From NCBI GenBank assembly GCA_963169105.1, contig OY720639.1, forward strand, positions 51,255,848 through 51,319,847: 64,000 bases of DNA, given 5' to 3'. The stretch comes from Ceriagrion tenellum. Taxonomy: Eukaryota; Arthropoda; Insecta; Odonata; Coenagrionidae. The translations under genes and the position numbers were made by a program. The stretch's first letter is position 1; the number at the start of each line of letters is the position of its first letter. This document shows positions 13,560 through 26,440 of this stretch, piece after piece. Under the pieces are notes generated by a model. The model did not search any database and was not told the DNA's origin. It saw only the letters and a list, made by a program, of their open reading frames with translations.

Positions 13560-16500
13560 ACGCCCTGAGATGAAAGAATTATACAATATATATAATATAG
13601 AAATATATATAAATATAATATATTAATATCGCCCGGTTCTACTTAGCATGTTGATGCAGAAGCGTTCGATTTGTTCCTAATCAAATAACTAGCTAACATA
13701 TATGCGTTTTGTGACTAGATCTCAATGGCAGCTATTATAGTATCTAATCGTCTGCGGAAAAATAAACTTTTAAAGCTGGTAGTTAAGCAGTATATCTCCA
13801 TGAGTTTATGCTCATGTTCTAATCGACCGCAGCATATTGTAGTTAGCAAATTTTGTCGACGTAATCAGAAAATAGATAGGCTTGGAACTTAGTTAAAAGA
13901 TTTAGTTTGTGATTTTACTCACTGCGTGATGCTGATACTCATCCTTGTAGTTGGTTTGTAATGCCAATAAATCAATGGAGTAACCTGTCACTTATCTAGC
14001 CGATTTTCACGGCACGCATTGATAAATCTTCTTGAAAAGAATCTGAACATTATTTAATTCCTTCTTGTAACTATTCGTTAAAGATGGAAATATCGGTTAC
14101 CTTAGGACTCTTCGTTTATGTCTTAGGCTCATATTTCACGCGCTCTGATTTCTGTGAATATTATTTAAGATGAATATACTATATTTTAGCTGTACGTAAT
14201 GCATAATGGTGACGAATTATTACTACACTGATTAGAATATGGCTATATTGTGGCTCTTCAGGTGATATCGCTATTTATTTCTCATTCTCTATTACTGGCA
14301 ACCATTAAACGTCACCATTTCTTTGCTCCAGATCGGATTTAAAATTACCTCGGCACCGCATCGCGAACTCTTCCACGACAGGAATATGGGTACATCGGTT
14401 TTTCTCTTTCCCTCACGCAGATGGTCGATGTTTGAATTCCATTGGGAGCTAATGTTTCACCCTTTGACTTTTACTGTTTTCGGAAAATCTCTGTTTTTCG
14501 CTGTGTTGAAGTCGTTTCCTGTGTGGAATTTTCAACACCGTGATCCCACTAAATTGTTTTCAGTCGGCACTAAATATCAATCCGTCGGTGACCACGTAAA
14601 TAATGAGGTAAGGAATCGGGAAACATTTCTGTAAATAAGAGTGATCTTTGAAATAACATTTGAAACGCAGTTAATCGCGAATTTTCGACTGCCGTTGATT
14701 GTTCAGAATGCACTTCCGCTGTACTGAACGACTAGTTGAGTGACTGTCTTCACATTATATCGAGAAAAAGGCAAAGTGGAAGAGGATCTAAAATTTTCAT
14801 TGTTCCCACATTCCAGTAGTCATATAATGCTCACTTAGTTGGTAATTTACTCTTGCCAGAACTCTTTTGCTGTAACTGAATGACCCATTTTATCGTGGTG
14901 CTCAAGGTTTTGTTTTCGTTCAAGCTGTATCGAAGTTCGCCAGCTTTGTAAATTTTCACCATCATAAATGATCATGTTTACGCGTCGAAGAGCCAAATAT
15001 TTCCTGTTTCTCCAGGGTTCTCGTCCACAAACACATTAATAAATCCCTTTCTCGTATCCTCACTACGAGATTTTAAACACTTTCTGGTTGGTTATGTATT
15101 CTCGTCGCTTATTTTCTCGTATTGCGACGCAAAAATGACACCATTTTCCCTAAAAAACTTCCCACTTGGAATTATCTCACCTTGTATCCCAAATAAAAGT
15201 CCGGTAGGGCATGTTTTTCAACCGAAACTCCGCCATTCGTTCCTGGGGATATCAGCAGCCGATCCTTTGATGTCGTTTGGAAGAAATATACCTCCAAATC
15301 ATTTTTATCGAGTGACTTTTATGCTTTGTAGCCACGGTTCGTTATAAATGTTCTCTCCCGCACATTGATATGTGAGGGCAGTCGGTTGAAATCTAAAGGC
15401 GTTAACTTCAATGTGTTCGCTACGGCTTTGGAGCCCTTTGAACGTAAATTGAGTGTCTATATGTCACTCCTGATTTGTAATGTATTGATAAAAAGTTGGA
15501 AGAATTTTTTCCTCGCGACTGCTTCTCATTCATCGTAATAAACTACTATGATAACATTTTTGCTCACCGAATGACATATTTCCTTTGCAGTATTGATCAT
15601 CAATGAATAAGCCTGTGAACTATTTTGCCAATTATTAAATTATTGTTTTTCTTGCTCCTTGTAGTTTTCCGTGTTACTTTTGAAAGAGTTTTTACGAATT
15701 TTTGTTGAGCAATCTTATGGAGAAAGAAATTTCTTTTCCATGAATTATTTTGCTAAACCAGATTTTACTGAAATCAGCCGTTAGCTACCGCAATTATAGG
15801 TATAAAAATATACGATGTATATGTTTTGAGTTGAGCTATTACCTGGTGGAACTTCTGAATGATGAGCAGGATTAGAATCAATGTTGTTTCACAGATATCG
15901 GTAAAAATGATAAAAATTGTTTCACAGAAGCTTTTACCGTGAGCGTTATGCTGATGTCAAGCCGGTTTGTTCCCGCATATTTGTCTTAAAATTGAAGAGA
16001 TATTATATAGCTCGAATTTCTCCTTCTTTTCAGGAACTGTCTTCTACTCAGTAGGCGGCAGGTAGATTTTATTACCCTGTGATGTGTCTGAGAGATATGG
16101 CTCGTATTGAATACCTCCAAATGGCTTGGTCCATACCTAATGGCGTCAAATGAAATGACATATTGGCTATAGCAATTTTTTGTAGTAGGTTAAATTTAAA
16201 ATGTAATTAAAAATTTCATGGAATTATTACAAGCCCTATGAATTGAATATTTTTAACAGTCATTCTTTATGATGAAAGTGGTTGAGAAAAAGTAGTTATT
16301 TTAGGTAAAAGCTTCTGTGTCAATCAAAATCAATTTTGAGGGTTTTACGAATTCCATGTTTGAAATTGAAAAAAATAGCTCAACAATTTCATGGTTTCAT
16401 TTCAGTATTGAATGGTGTAGCTTTTGTTTACATAAATAAAAGTCGCGCATTTATGTGTAACATAACTACATTTCCTAATTGTTTTTGTATGGCGCGTCTG

Positions 16501-17035
16501 GAAACATTTCACCAGGACTGGGAGCTTGCCTGTATTTGAATCAGTTTTGAGACATATTTTTGTCGGAAACCTTATCCAGTTCAAAGAACTGGAATTGGAT
16601 TTTAGAGATACGTACTTTACTGTTTATAATACACATTTAGTGGGTACCTTCTCCATTCCACACAAAATTGATTGGTAATCCGGTGGGTTTTAACGCACCA
16701 TCGTCATTATCAAGGGCACCCAATACATTTTACTCCATATTTCTTCTATTACATGTCAGTTATTTCTTCTAGAACATGTCAATTTTCCACCAAGTTCAGT
16801 TCGAAGGAGTTGATACCATTTGAGCTAGTAGATTTATTGACATATGATACGGCTGTTCAGTACGCGAAGAATGCTCTCGACTTTCCTGGTCGTTACCTAG
16901 CCTAAAAATGGAAATCACCTTGGGATTGATGCCTCATGAACGTGATAGTGGAATTAGGGTGGTGCTCGTGTGCTTGGCACAACTAAGAAGTTAATGGCTC
17001 CGATTTATGTAAGACGGACAGTGAATTTTTTGGAT
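13560..17035. other. gene-free, AT-rich DNA
   Basis: Begins with an AT-repeat stretch (about 13580-13630). No gene, RNA or identifiable element found in the rest. Confidence 0.5.
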
Positions 17036-17039
17036 AAAT

Positions 17040-17620
17040 GTTGGTAATAAAACAACGCACTTCTCATCTCTCACTCACTCCCGCTGACAATCTTTTCGCG
17101 TGGCTCTGGACTGGTAATAAAAGGGTGGGACGGATACCTCTCGATACCCTTTCAGTCCATCTCCTCCCACCGCGCGCACCGCCATCTCCCCTCCTGGTGA
17201 GACCGCGAACAAATGAAGCGAGACGGATACAAAAAATTAAAGAGGAGCGTTGCCAAGGAATTGAGCCACCGGCGCAGCGCTAATAGGATAATTAACTGCT
17301 AAAGAGAGAGGACGGGGCGTAGAGGTTGGCGTGGCTGTGCTGGATGGGGGAAGGTGTTTGTGTGAGTGTAATGTTGTGAGAGAAAGAGTAGGAAGGGATG
17401 AAGAAAGGGTTCGCATGGGGTGGTGGGGGGGGGAGTAAATGGTACACGCACCATCGGAAAACTTTTAAAAACTCTACCCTCATTCCCTCCCCCCTCATCC
17501 CCCTCCTTCTCATCCTCCACCCATTTTAAAACACGCTAGAGCTATTCACTCGCGTATAAATAGCCGCTCGGAGAGGAGAGTTCTTTAAAAACTCCCAAAA
17601 ACCTCCCATCCACCCCTCCT
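17040..17620 (+). promoter_or_regulatory. GC-rich island with strong TATA box
   Basis: cgcgtataaatagccgctcg (TATA at 17555-17563) is close to the ideal TATA consensus. It lies at the end of an island with GA/CT-rich blocks and a gagagagga motif (about 17304). No recognisable exon follows; a polypyrimidine tract starts right after. Candidate core promoter only. Confidence 0.3.
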
Positions 17621-18028
17621 CCTTCACCATAAGAGTGTCATCTGATTTCTCTTCCTCCTCCTCTTCCTTTGACTCTCCCTCCTACTTTCCCATCCTCTCC
17701 ACCCCCCTCCTATTCCTCCCACTCTGCTCCCTTTGCCTCTCTCGTTCCCATATCTCACGCCTCACAACCCCAATGGCTCCTCCTTACCCCTTCCATCTTG
17801 CGCCTCAAACCCTTTTCCTACCCCCCCTCCTGAAAACTCCCGTTTTCCTCTCGAGCCTCCCTCTCCCCCCTTTCTCTCATATTTATTATTTCCACTCCGA
17901 CATCCTCCCCTACATTTCTTTATTGCCCATCTTCCATCTGTTGCTCTTTTTTCTCCTGTTTTCATCTCTCGCCTCAGTCCTTTTCCTCCTTTTCTCCTGC
18001 GTCTCTTCCTTTTCGTTCCCTGCCCCGT
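17620..18028. repeat. polypyrimidine tract, about 400 bp
   Basis: The + strand is almost entirely C and T, with many ctcctcc and cctctcc blocks. Long open frames rich in Pro, Ser, Phe and Leu exist in several frames only because of this bias; they are not proteins. Confidence 0.75.
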
Positions 18029-18029
18029 G

Positions 18030-20429
18030 AGTCAAAATGTAATGAGGCATTCGGTGATCCTACAAATTGAGCTGGTTAGAGATGATTTCAGGGAATGTCT
18101 CCATTATTTTTGAGAAACAGAACGAATATTTTGCGTCGCTAGGTATCAGATAAGGAATAGAGGCAATATATATTGAATCGATGATGCATCATGCCTAAAT
18201 TTTGATGTGGATGTAGCCTATGTAACTCAAATTAAACTTTGGCATGCAAAGGCGCCTGGTTTATGTTAAATGGTGCGTTTGTATTTGATTTTGAGTGACT
18301 ATGTTCTATCATCTTTTTATTAGAATTTTTATTCATTTCATTTATTTTTATAGCTCTGTAGTGCTTCACTTACTGTTAGTATCTATTAGTGCATTACTTT
18401 CTGAACATTTTACGCACGTTGAGCTGCTTGATTGGTTGGTAATATAGGCTGAGTATACATTTCGTTACAATCTTCCGACAAACTGGAAGCGAAATTCAAC
18501 AATTGAAGGGGCTAAAACTAGAAAATGGGGAATGGATGGCATACCTAACACTCTCCCTTCTATTGTAGCTTTCAGCAGGCCCTTACGACAACATTACGCC
18601 CCATAACCATTTCTAAAGCCTGAACTGCAGCATTTGGTGCTGAGGATTTTTGGCAAAAAAATTTGTCAGAGATTGAACTCCCTATTTTCTCACATGACCA
18701 CCGTTTCTGATTTTTATATGATTTATTTCAGCTCAGAGTCTAACTGTTCAAATATTCTCTTGCGTGCATATTTGCTTTAATATAACTTTTCGCGTGTCAA
18801 CTGTTTTCTCCTCGTTCTATCGGTAACCCCCGCACTAACTATTGTTATTTTTCTGATTCCTTTCCCTATGTGATCTGTGGACTATTTCACTCAAAAAGAA
18901 ATATTATTTTACTTTCCTCTTCTTTATTATCGATTCCCAAACTAACAGTCATCTTCCAGTCTTCTCTCAATTGTTTGTAAATGCATATTTTTTCAGTTTT
19001 TCACTTTTTATCGCGATTCCTACTATCTACCTATTTCTTTTTTTTATTATTTCAGTTATGTTTCTTCTCTTTTCATCTGTCGTGGCGTTTGCACTCTACC
19101 CTCATTCCGTTGCTCTCATTCCTTCCTCTTTCTTCATTCCTGAAGTTTTTTTTACTTTTATCCTTCCTTATTGCCCTCCCGACCCTCAAATCCGTCAGCA
19201 GCTCTCCTTCACCGTCGTTTTGGCTTGTTTTCCTTCGCCCTCTTAATGCAAGGGAGATTCCGTTGGTATTAATTTCGCCGGAATGAAGTCGTACGTCTCT
19301 TGGCTCATCTCTCTCCAACTTGCTTTTCTTAAATTCTTCCTCTTTCAGCTCGGAGATAAACCGTGCATTTTCATCGATCTCGTCTTAACGTTTCTTGTTC
19401 CAACAATTCTGAATTTATTCCCAATTTAGTGGCGATCCTTTCTTAATATTAATATTATCTTTTGTTATCAATCATTGTTCATTACCGTGTATGCTTGATG
19501 CTATAGATTAATGTTGTATTTAATATTGTGGCAGCAGTCTTCGGGACGACAACGTGTGGTAGGAGGTAATTTTTTGTTTTCATTCTCGTGAAAGGCGCCC
19601 TATGTATCATGAGTTTATCATGAGTAAATAATATTTAGTAGCTTAACGACTATAAATTTATCATCTCTATACTAGGGTTTTTACGGTAATTATTGCATGA
19701 AGAGTTTTTAGAGTGTCATCACTCTGCTGATCGTTCTCATTAATTGCACCTTGTCCATCACCCCTATCCTATACATATATATGTATGCAACCCGTCAATT
19801 TAGATTCCTTGGTTATCGTTGTGGTGAAGATATTAAAAAATTATCATTAAATAGAAAAAAATTGGCAAGAAAAACACCTAATTTTAATGAAATTGATTGA
19901 ATAAATTCTCAAATGTTTTCTGTAAAATGTTTCAAAAATAAGTTGCCGGAAGGTAAAGTTAGTAGGAGTTTGCTTGTCCACGTTTCAACTTTTTCGTTAA
20001 AACATGGTTATTCTTGAATTTTGATTGAAAATATTCTTTGCTTATCACTAATTTGAAACAAATCACTTACAACCATCAGGTGAAAGATATTGTTGTGCAA
20101 CATGCATATTAAGTCGTGTCGACTTGATTGAAATAATTATCGTACGCAGAAGTTCAATTAATGTAAAAAATTGCTTTTTCCATATGGATTCGTCCATGTT
20201 GTTTGAATCCTCGCTATTCCTTAAAAGTGAGTGGATTGCTTTTCCCATACACTGTCTCTAAACGTTCACCGATTTTTTTCGGTGGCACCATGCTTCAGGC
20301 TCACTTTCACCCTCGTTTGTTTCCACGAGAAAAATTTCACTCATCCCAACGATTCTCCTTCCTCTTTGCTTCTGCAGGCTTACAAATGCCCCTTTTCATG
20401 GTCTATATTGCCCTAACTAAAAAAATGCC
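18030..20429. other. gene-free DNA
   Basis: AT-rich, with a T/C-rich stretch at about 18960-19260 on the + strand whose open frames are compositional. Nothing else recognised. Confidence 0.5.
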
Positions 20430-20795
20430 GTGCTCGACTTCTCCTTCCTTCCTCTATCACTCTCTGCCCTCCGCGACCTTCCTTCCTCCCCACCCCATCC
20501 TCTCTTCTCCTCGGCACCACGGCTCCTCCTTTGCTCTGGAGGCGGGAGCCAGCTTAAGGTTCCTCCCGGTCTGAAGGGATGTGAAATATGCGTCTCCTGT
20601 CAGCGCGGGGAAATGGAAGGAAGGCGTCGGGGACGGAGAGAGGGGTTGGACGGGAGTCACGGAGGAAAGTGAGAGGGAAGAGCAAAGAGGTGGGGTTGGG
20701 GAGGTCTTGTGTGAAGTGGGAGGGAGTGTGAGGGGTCCCCAAATTAGCCGACACATTACCGAAGGGGTGGAGAGGGTAAGGAAAAGAGGGTAATA
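20430..20795. repeat. pyrimidine block followed by purine block
   Basis: 20430-20540 is C/T-rich on the + strand, while 20590-20795 is G/A-rich on the same strand (gagagggaagagc, gggagggagtgtgagg). Open frames over it are compositional. Confidence 0.65.
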
Positions 20796-20839
20796 GGGGT
20801 GGGATGGTGCCAGGATTAACCTATCCACATCAACGAGCC

Positions 20840-22400
20840 AGGTCTTCCACTTTTCGAGACCGTTTCTCGATGAAAACTTCGTTCAATTTTCGATTCTCTC
20901 CCCACGAATCAAACCAACCCAAACAAATTTCCATCCTCATGTTTTCCCATCAAATGGCCCGGATAAGTCTCCGTCGCTGTATATTTTTTCCCTGCATGTT
21001 TATGTAATTTTCGTATTAATGCTTTGGCAAGTCATTGATGTTTTGGGGATATTTCTTCACTCCTCACATCACGCCTGAGATTATCCCCACCTGTCACGAC
21101 TATATCGATCCTATTTTTCAGTAAACTCATTTGTGTATTTTTATTTTCTGGCGAATCGAAATAAGGTTTTTTCTACCTTTAAAAATGTTTATTTGTTTTT
21201 CAGTTCAAATTTTGTCGTTTCGAAATAGCTCATTTAATTTACGATTCCTTCCCCGAACATGCTTCTCGATCTAAAATCGATCTAATGTCTTGTCAAATAA
21301 TAAACCACACTAAATACATTGCCTCTAATCAGACAGCAAGTGTGCGTGATTATTGTATTTCCAGTATGGTTGCTTACTTTTCGTATTATGACTTTGGCTT
21401 GTCTAAAATGTTTGTATTAATTTTTTCTTCACCCTTCATATTAAACTAAAGATAACCCCAGGCTTCCGCTGCTATTTCGATGAGTGTGTTTATAAACCCG
21501 TTGATGTATTTTTGTCCTCAAGTCTGTGGAGGGGACATTTGTTCTCTTTGTCCATTTTTATTTACGAATATATTTTGCAATGCTAAAATGACACACTCGA
21601 GACTGCTTTTTTAACAGAAAATATCATTTAGTTTTTTATTATCTGCCCGAACGCGCTCCACATTGAAGAATATCAAAATAAATTTCTATTCAAAAACTTC
21701 TCCCCCTGAATACCTAACTTTGAAACGTCGGGAGACTAAGAATTTCCTTCTGCCGGATCATGTAGCCTACATTTTACTGATTGCTTTGGCAAGCCTCTAT
21801 GTTTGGAAAGTTTTTCTTCACACTTTACAATAAACCAAAGATGATTCTTAGCTATGGCTGACATTTCGATAGTTGTTTATGTAAACTCTTTAGTGGATTT
21901 ATTTCTAATAGTAATTGAAATCAAATTGAGATGAAATGGGATGTGTTATCAAATGCAGGTCAAAATAATATCATACACACATTTTTTGATCTATTTATAT
22001 CATACTGTATAGATATGTGGCGTAATACAAAGTTTTTTGTACTTTTCTTGAACGACCCTTAATGACCTCAATAATAATTGCTACCCAGCCCCTTAATCCT
22101 CCACGATTGGAATTGAAACTCATACCAAATTTTCCTGGACATGAGTCCCAGCCGTCATGGGCGTCATAATTCTTTTTCCGCATCGCTATATACTTTCCAT
22201 ATTTTTGTTTTGGCTAGCCGATGACATTAATAAGGATTTTTCTTCAGCCTTCAGATAAAACCACCTTATTATCTCCTGGTGTCGCTGCCATTTCGATGAG
22301 TCTGTTTGTAAACTTTTGTAAGCGTTTTTAATTTTCTCAATAATGCATATATATCCTTTTTTGATGGATGGGTATCTTTATTTGCGGATACGTTGTAAAA
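20840..22400. repeat. degenerate tandem array, period about 375-425 bp
   Basis: Four diverged units share the same ordered landmarks. A block like ctttggcaagtc recurs near 21022, 21391, 21784 and 22209; ttcttcac-c-tca recurs near 21053, 21426, 21812 and 22241; a block like gctgccatttcgatgagt recurs near 21098, 21468, 21863 and 22283. A further block (ttcaattttcgattctctcc at about 20883 and tttaatttacgattccttcc at about 21234) repeats in at least the first units. Heavily diverged, with no coding content. Confidence 0.7.
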
Positions 22401-22769
22401 TACAAAGAAAATATGACTGTGTGACGAATGTGTCAAGCAAGTTAACATTTATTTTATAAGCATTTCATAGGATTGTAAATAAGATCTGGGGCTGGCGGTT
22501 TACTCATTTTACTATTCGACGGCTGTCACAGATTTTCGGAATGGGGAAAGAATTGTACTTGGAGGAAAAGTCATTGAGTTATATTCTTCCAAAATGAAAA
22601 AAATCCTGTATTCATGTGTCACAATTATTAGAAAATTCCTTTTACTTCTGCGACGACGGTTAGTTAAATGCATTGATGATAATTTGCTCAGTTAGTATCG
22701 GTACCACCGCTGTTGCTCCTGTTTATTTTTCAAAATTGCTCTTTATGAAACCATCATATCACCACCCAA

Positions 22770-22874
22770 TTTAATAATACTCACCGACAACCAGCTTGAG
22801 ATGGTAGGCGAGGAAAGGAATCTTTTGAATGAAATCCGGGAAAGGAAGGGTAGATGGCTGAAGGATGTAATAAA
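22770..22874 (+). mobile_element. LINE 3' tail remnant beside the TIR element
   Basis: The forward frame reads LTDNQLEMVGEERNLLNEIR and then RKGRWLKDVIKG, the stretch that in RTE-like LINE tails precedes the GKIEGKRGRGRP segment. The homology stops exactly where the terminal inverted repeat at 22875 begins. I could not find the rest of the tail after the other end of that element. Confidence 0.6.
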
Positions 22875-24284
22875 GGGCGATTATGTAACTGTGAGAGCGA
22901 TGACGGCGGGTGATAGCTATCACGGCCTACTATGACGGTCGGCGTCATCGAGCGATCATGTTAAGCACCGTCATATCACCGTGATAGCATGTATGACGGT
23001 CATGGGCTTCCTGTAGGTTGGTAGCAATAGAAAATCTGAACAGCCAATGAAAATCGTCGACACATTCCAAGCAAGCAATTGCGACGTGTTGAGCGGCTGG
23101 GATGATGTCGGCGGCACTAGAGTTTAAATACTCCACATTATTCATTTTTGTATGTTTAGGAATTAAATATTGTGTTAAGTATGTTAAGTATAACGTACCT
23201 AACACATCATATTAATTATAGTGGAAGTGAAAATCATGTTGTTATCGTTATCATTTCGTTTGTAATAAAAGGTTACCTATGTCTTGCAAATGCATCGCAG
23301 ATTTGTTATGAATTCAAACCTCTCCGTCGCATTATTAATTTAATTGAAAATTACTTCGATGCACATTAAACGGTATTAGTTCCGTTTACGTTATATGTAT
23401 GAGATGACGTGCTGGTTATTCGTTACACCTAGGTATTAACATAATGCAAACTTGTATAATGTTTTAAGTTCCTTTCTATATTGGAACTCTTTCGAAATTG
23501 TCATATATATGAGCCATCAAATAATTCGCAGAGTTATTCCAGTGTGCCTTTGAAAGTATTAGTCGAGTGGGCTATGCAACTGAACGGCAGCTGAAGTTTT
23601 ATATGTCCACCTACAGTACATTGCCACAGTAGAGTTGCTTAGAGTAAATTGCATAGGATTATAACAGCAAATCCTAAAACGACCCGAATACTTTATCGTC
23701 GTAACTCTTACCGTCATTCACGGTTGTCTTAGCAAACAAATATATAAAGAACGAAACTAACACACGTCAATAAACCTACCGTCTATTATATGAAGGCGTA
23801 CATTCATGGCTATCATACTGTCTGGGTAACTCAAGTTACAATAATGACAATTGTGAATTGTTAACAGTAAACATTTTTATAATTAATATTAAATTCGTGT
23901 GCGAGAAAAAATTCTATAATGCTTTAATTAGTGAAAATATAATTAAATAATCTAATTTATCTTTTTAAAGGACTAAGACAATTTATTCTCCTGTAATAAT
24001 TAATCGTAGTGCTTTATGAAAGTCATTCATAAACTCAAAGTTAATTGGTCATGGACTACTGTAATTAAATATTTACTCAACGTATTCGCACGTATATCCT
24101 ATACCTTATGATGTCTATCACCCCTATCACCATCAATTTCGAGCGTGATACGCTCTGACGGCGTGAAGGTGATAAAAAGTGCTATCACGGATACATAATC
24201 GCTGCTATCACCCTCTGTCATACGTATGACGTTGACCATGGCAACGACGTCGCTCTCACCCTTCTCACAGTTACATAATCGCCC
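22875..24284. mobile_element. 1.4-kb non-autonomous TIR DNA transposon
   Basis: The left end starts gggcgattatgtaactg and the right end (24263-24284) is its exact reverse complement over 22 bp; similarity resumes inward after a short gap (gtgagagcga...). Just inside both ends lie many copies of gtgatag/ctatcac (22910-22923 as a palindrome, 22981, 24115, 24124, 24182, 24205) and, on the right, an internal echo of the terminus (cataatcgct near 24193). Subterminal repeats of this type often bind transposase. The interior shows no transposase, so it would need one in trans. I see no target-site duplication, and the superfamily is undetermined. Confidence 0.75.
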
Positions 24285-25040
24285 GCAGGGGAAGTCATAA
24301 TTATCCTCGGAAATAAGTCGAAATTCGATAAAAATATACTTCGCTTTTTAAAAATAATCAAATGGATAGCTGGATACGTTTTTATTTGTGCGTACGGCCT
24401 CTCTCATTCTCGGCTGGAAACTGAGGCTTTTTCCTTCCATTAGCTCGAAGAATCTTTTGCGGAAAAAAGTAGTTCCATCATCGCCTTTAATCTGTCGGCA
24501 GCCGAGTCCCAGAAAACGTTGTTTGGCGGAGGAAAATAAAAAAATAACCATCTATTCTTTATCCTGATAGCACCATAAAGTTTTAGATGCTTGGGAGAAA
24601 TTTGATATTTTAGTTTAGCGATCATGCCATATGCACCTTCGGTATGTAGATCTATCACTATTTACCTTTTTAAGAAGATTTTTATGGGAATTTCATTCCG
24701 ATTCTCTCTCGGTTAGTCGCGTCTTCGATGTTACTCTTCGCCGTCATTTGCCTTAGTGAGTCATTGAGTTACCGATTTTTCGGGAGGTACTTGTGAAAAC
24801 AAAAGTAAATGTTTAAAATTGCATTGATAATTGCTTTTGATTTTTCTTTAAAATTGAATAACCCAAAATATATCACCTTAAATTTCTGAAATGAGTACCC
24901 TTTTGGTGCTCTCTGAAGGCATAAACGTTCAAGTTTTTAAAGTATCAAATACTGTAGCGTTCTTGGTAATTATGTTTTTCAGATTTATTAATTTCATTAT
25001 GATCATTTTATGCATTAATGACTAATATTGTGTCTTCGTA

Positions 25041-25135
25041 TTATGCTTGTATTGAGTAAATGACTTCGCGGTAAGTGTTATGCTTTTATTTTATGCTTCA
25101 ATCGAGGAAATGTCCTCGCGGTAGAAGGTATGATA
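25041..25135. repeat. diverged direct repeat, period 50
   Basis: ttatgcttgtattgag (25041) and ttatgcttcaatcgag (25091) start two units of about 42 bp that agree at roughly four of five positions, including tcgcggta in both. Confidence 0.55.
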
Positions 25136-26210
25136 TCGAGGAACCATGATTGATGTGAAAACTCCTGTTGATTAAGTAAGTTGCAATTGAGCACCGTTTA
25201 AGTTTTCGTTTAATTTATTACGCAGAGATATGAAATGATTTACGAAAGACAGATTCCAACTAGTAGTTTTTGGAATTTCTCATGATGGCGCACAATTTAC
25301 CTTTGAATTCCAGGTAACTGCGTATTTATGAAGAACGTGTAATCGAGGAAATTGGATCGCAACTGTTTGACTCATAACAAGCATGGAGGTCTCAACAGTT
25401 CATTTTTGCTTTTAAAAAAATCTGATACCTTTGATAAAAATGCCCTAAGTTCCATTTTATACAGATGGTTTCAACATGGTGCTAATATTTTAAGGCATTA
25501 CATAATTTTCTCTGCCCTAGTAGCTGATTTATCATCATTTTTTACCATTTTTCATTATAATTTTGGTCCAAACCGCATCCAAAAAGCCCTCAAACCGGAG
25601 TCCAGCTTTTATAGAAATATTTCTCCTTATTTTATTATGCTATTAATGTTTCAGGAGTGTTATTGCAACTAATTTAAAATTATCCGATACAGCGATGGGT
25701 GCTACTCTCGGTGTGGCGTAATTGTTGCCGACTTAAAAATTAGTAATCCGGAAGTTTGAACTTTTTGAGAACTTTTTTCACCTTCCTGTGAAGTCATTCG
25801 CCATATTTTGGCACGCTCTGCCACTGGCCCGCTCGCAGGTTAGCATGTTGATGTAACTCACCGAAGCATCTTCATTTCTATCCGTATCTTGTTTAAATTT
25901 GAAAGACCTCTTGTGGCATCATTATTTACATGAGAATAATATACCTTGCTAATTTTCTGCTAGGTCTCTTGTCGTCTGTTTACTTTCTTTTTAGGCCTTT
26001 TCTTTGAATTTTCCATGCTTAATCTTTCGGTCGCCTCGCTGTAATATGCATGCATTTCTCCAGGCTCATTAACCAGCTCTTTTTACAGCATCTTTTCATC
26101 CACACTCTGAAACATTATCATGAACGCATGATGACTGCATGACACGGTCCTCATTTATGGTTATATCATGTAAGTTACATTTTGAGGCTAAACTTTGTGG
26201 AAACGCGAGG

Positions 26211-26440
26211 CATGAAATAATCTCTCGCTTTGTACATTCCACACTTTTTTACCGACAAAGGTTTCGACATATAATCTCATTTTCAACCTTCATTTCATTC
26301 AACCAAAAGTATAATGATTAATCCTTGCTCTTAAATCATCTGTCTCATCTTCAACCTTGAAAATGACATTGTATGTCGAAAGCATGATCGGTAAAAATAA
26401 AAAAGTGTGGAATGTACTAAGCGAGAAATTATTTCATCTC
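26211..26440. mobile_element. foldback/MITE-like inverted repeat, about 230 bp
   Basis: The left arm (26211-26290) runs atgaaataat, ctctcgctt, gtacattccacacttttt, accg, tttcgacata and tcattttcaacctt in order. The right arm (26350-26440) carries the same blocks in inverted order, with a few mismatches and a short A/T insertion. The loop is about 60 bp. No coding capacity. Confidence 0.75.

Noticed and set aside
17635..18113. Pro/Ser/Phe-rich open frames
   Set aside because: Explained by the polypyrimidine composition of the strand.
22945..23205. 86-codon frame on the - strand inside the TIR element
   Set aside because: No transposase motif visible; cannot be supported as a gene.
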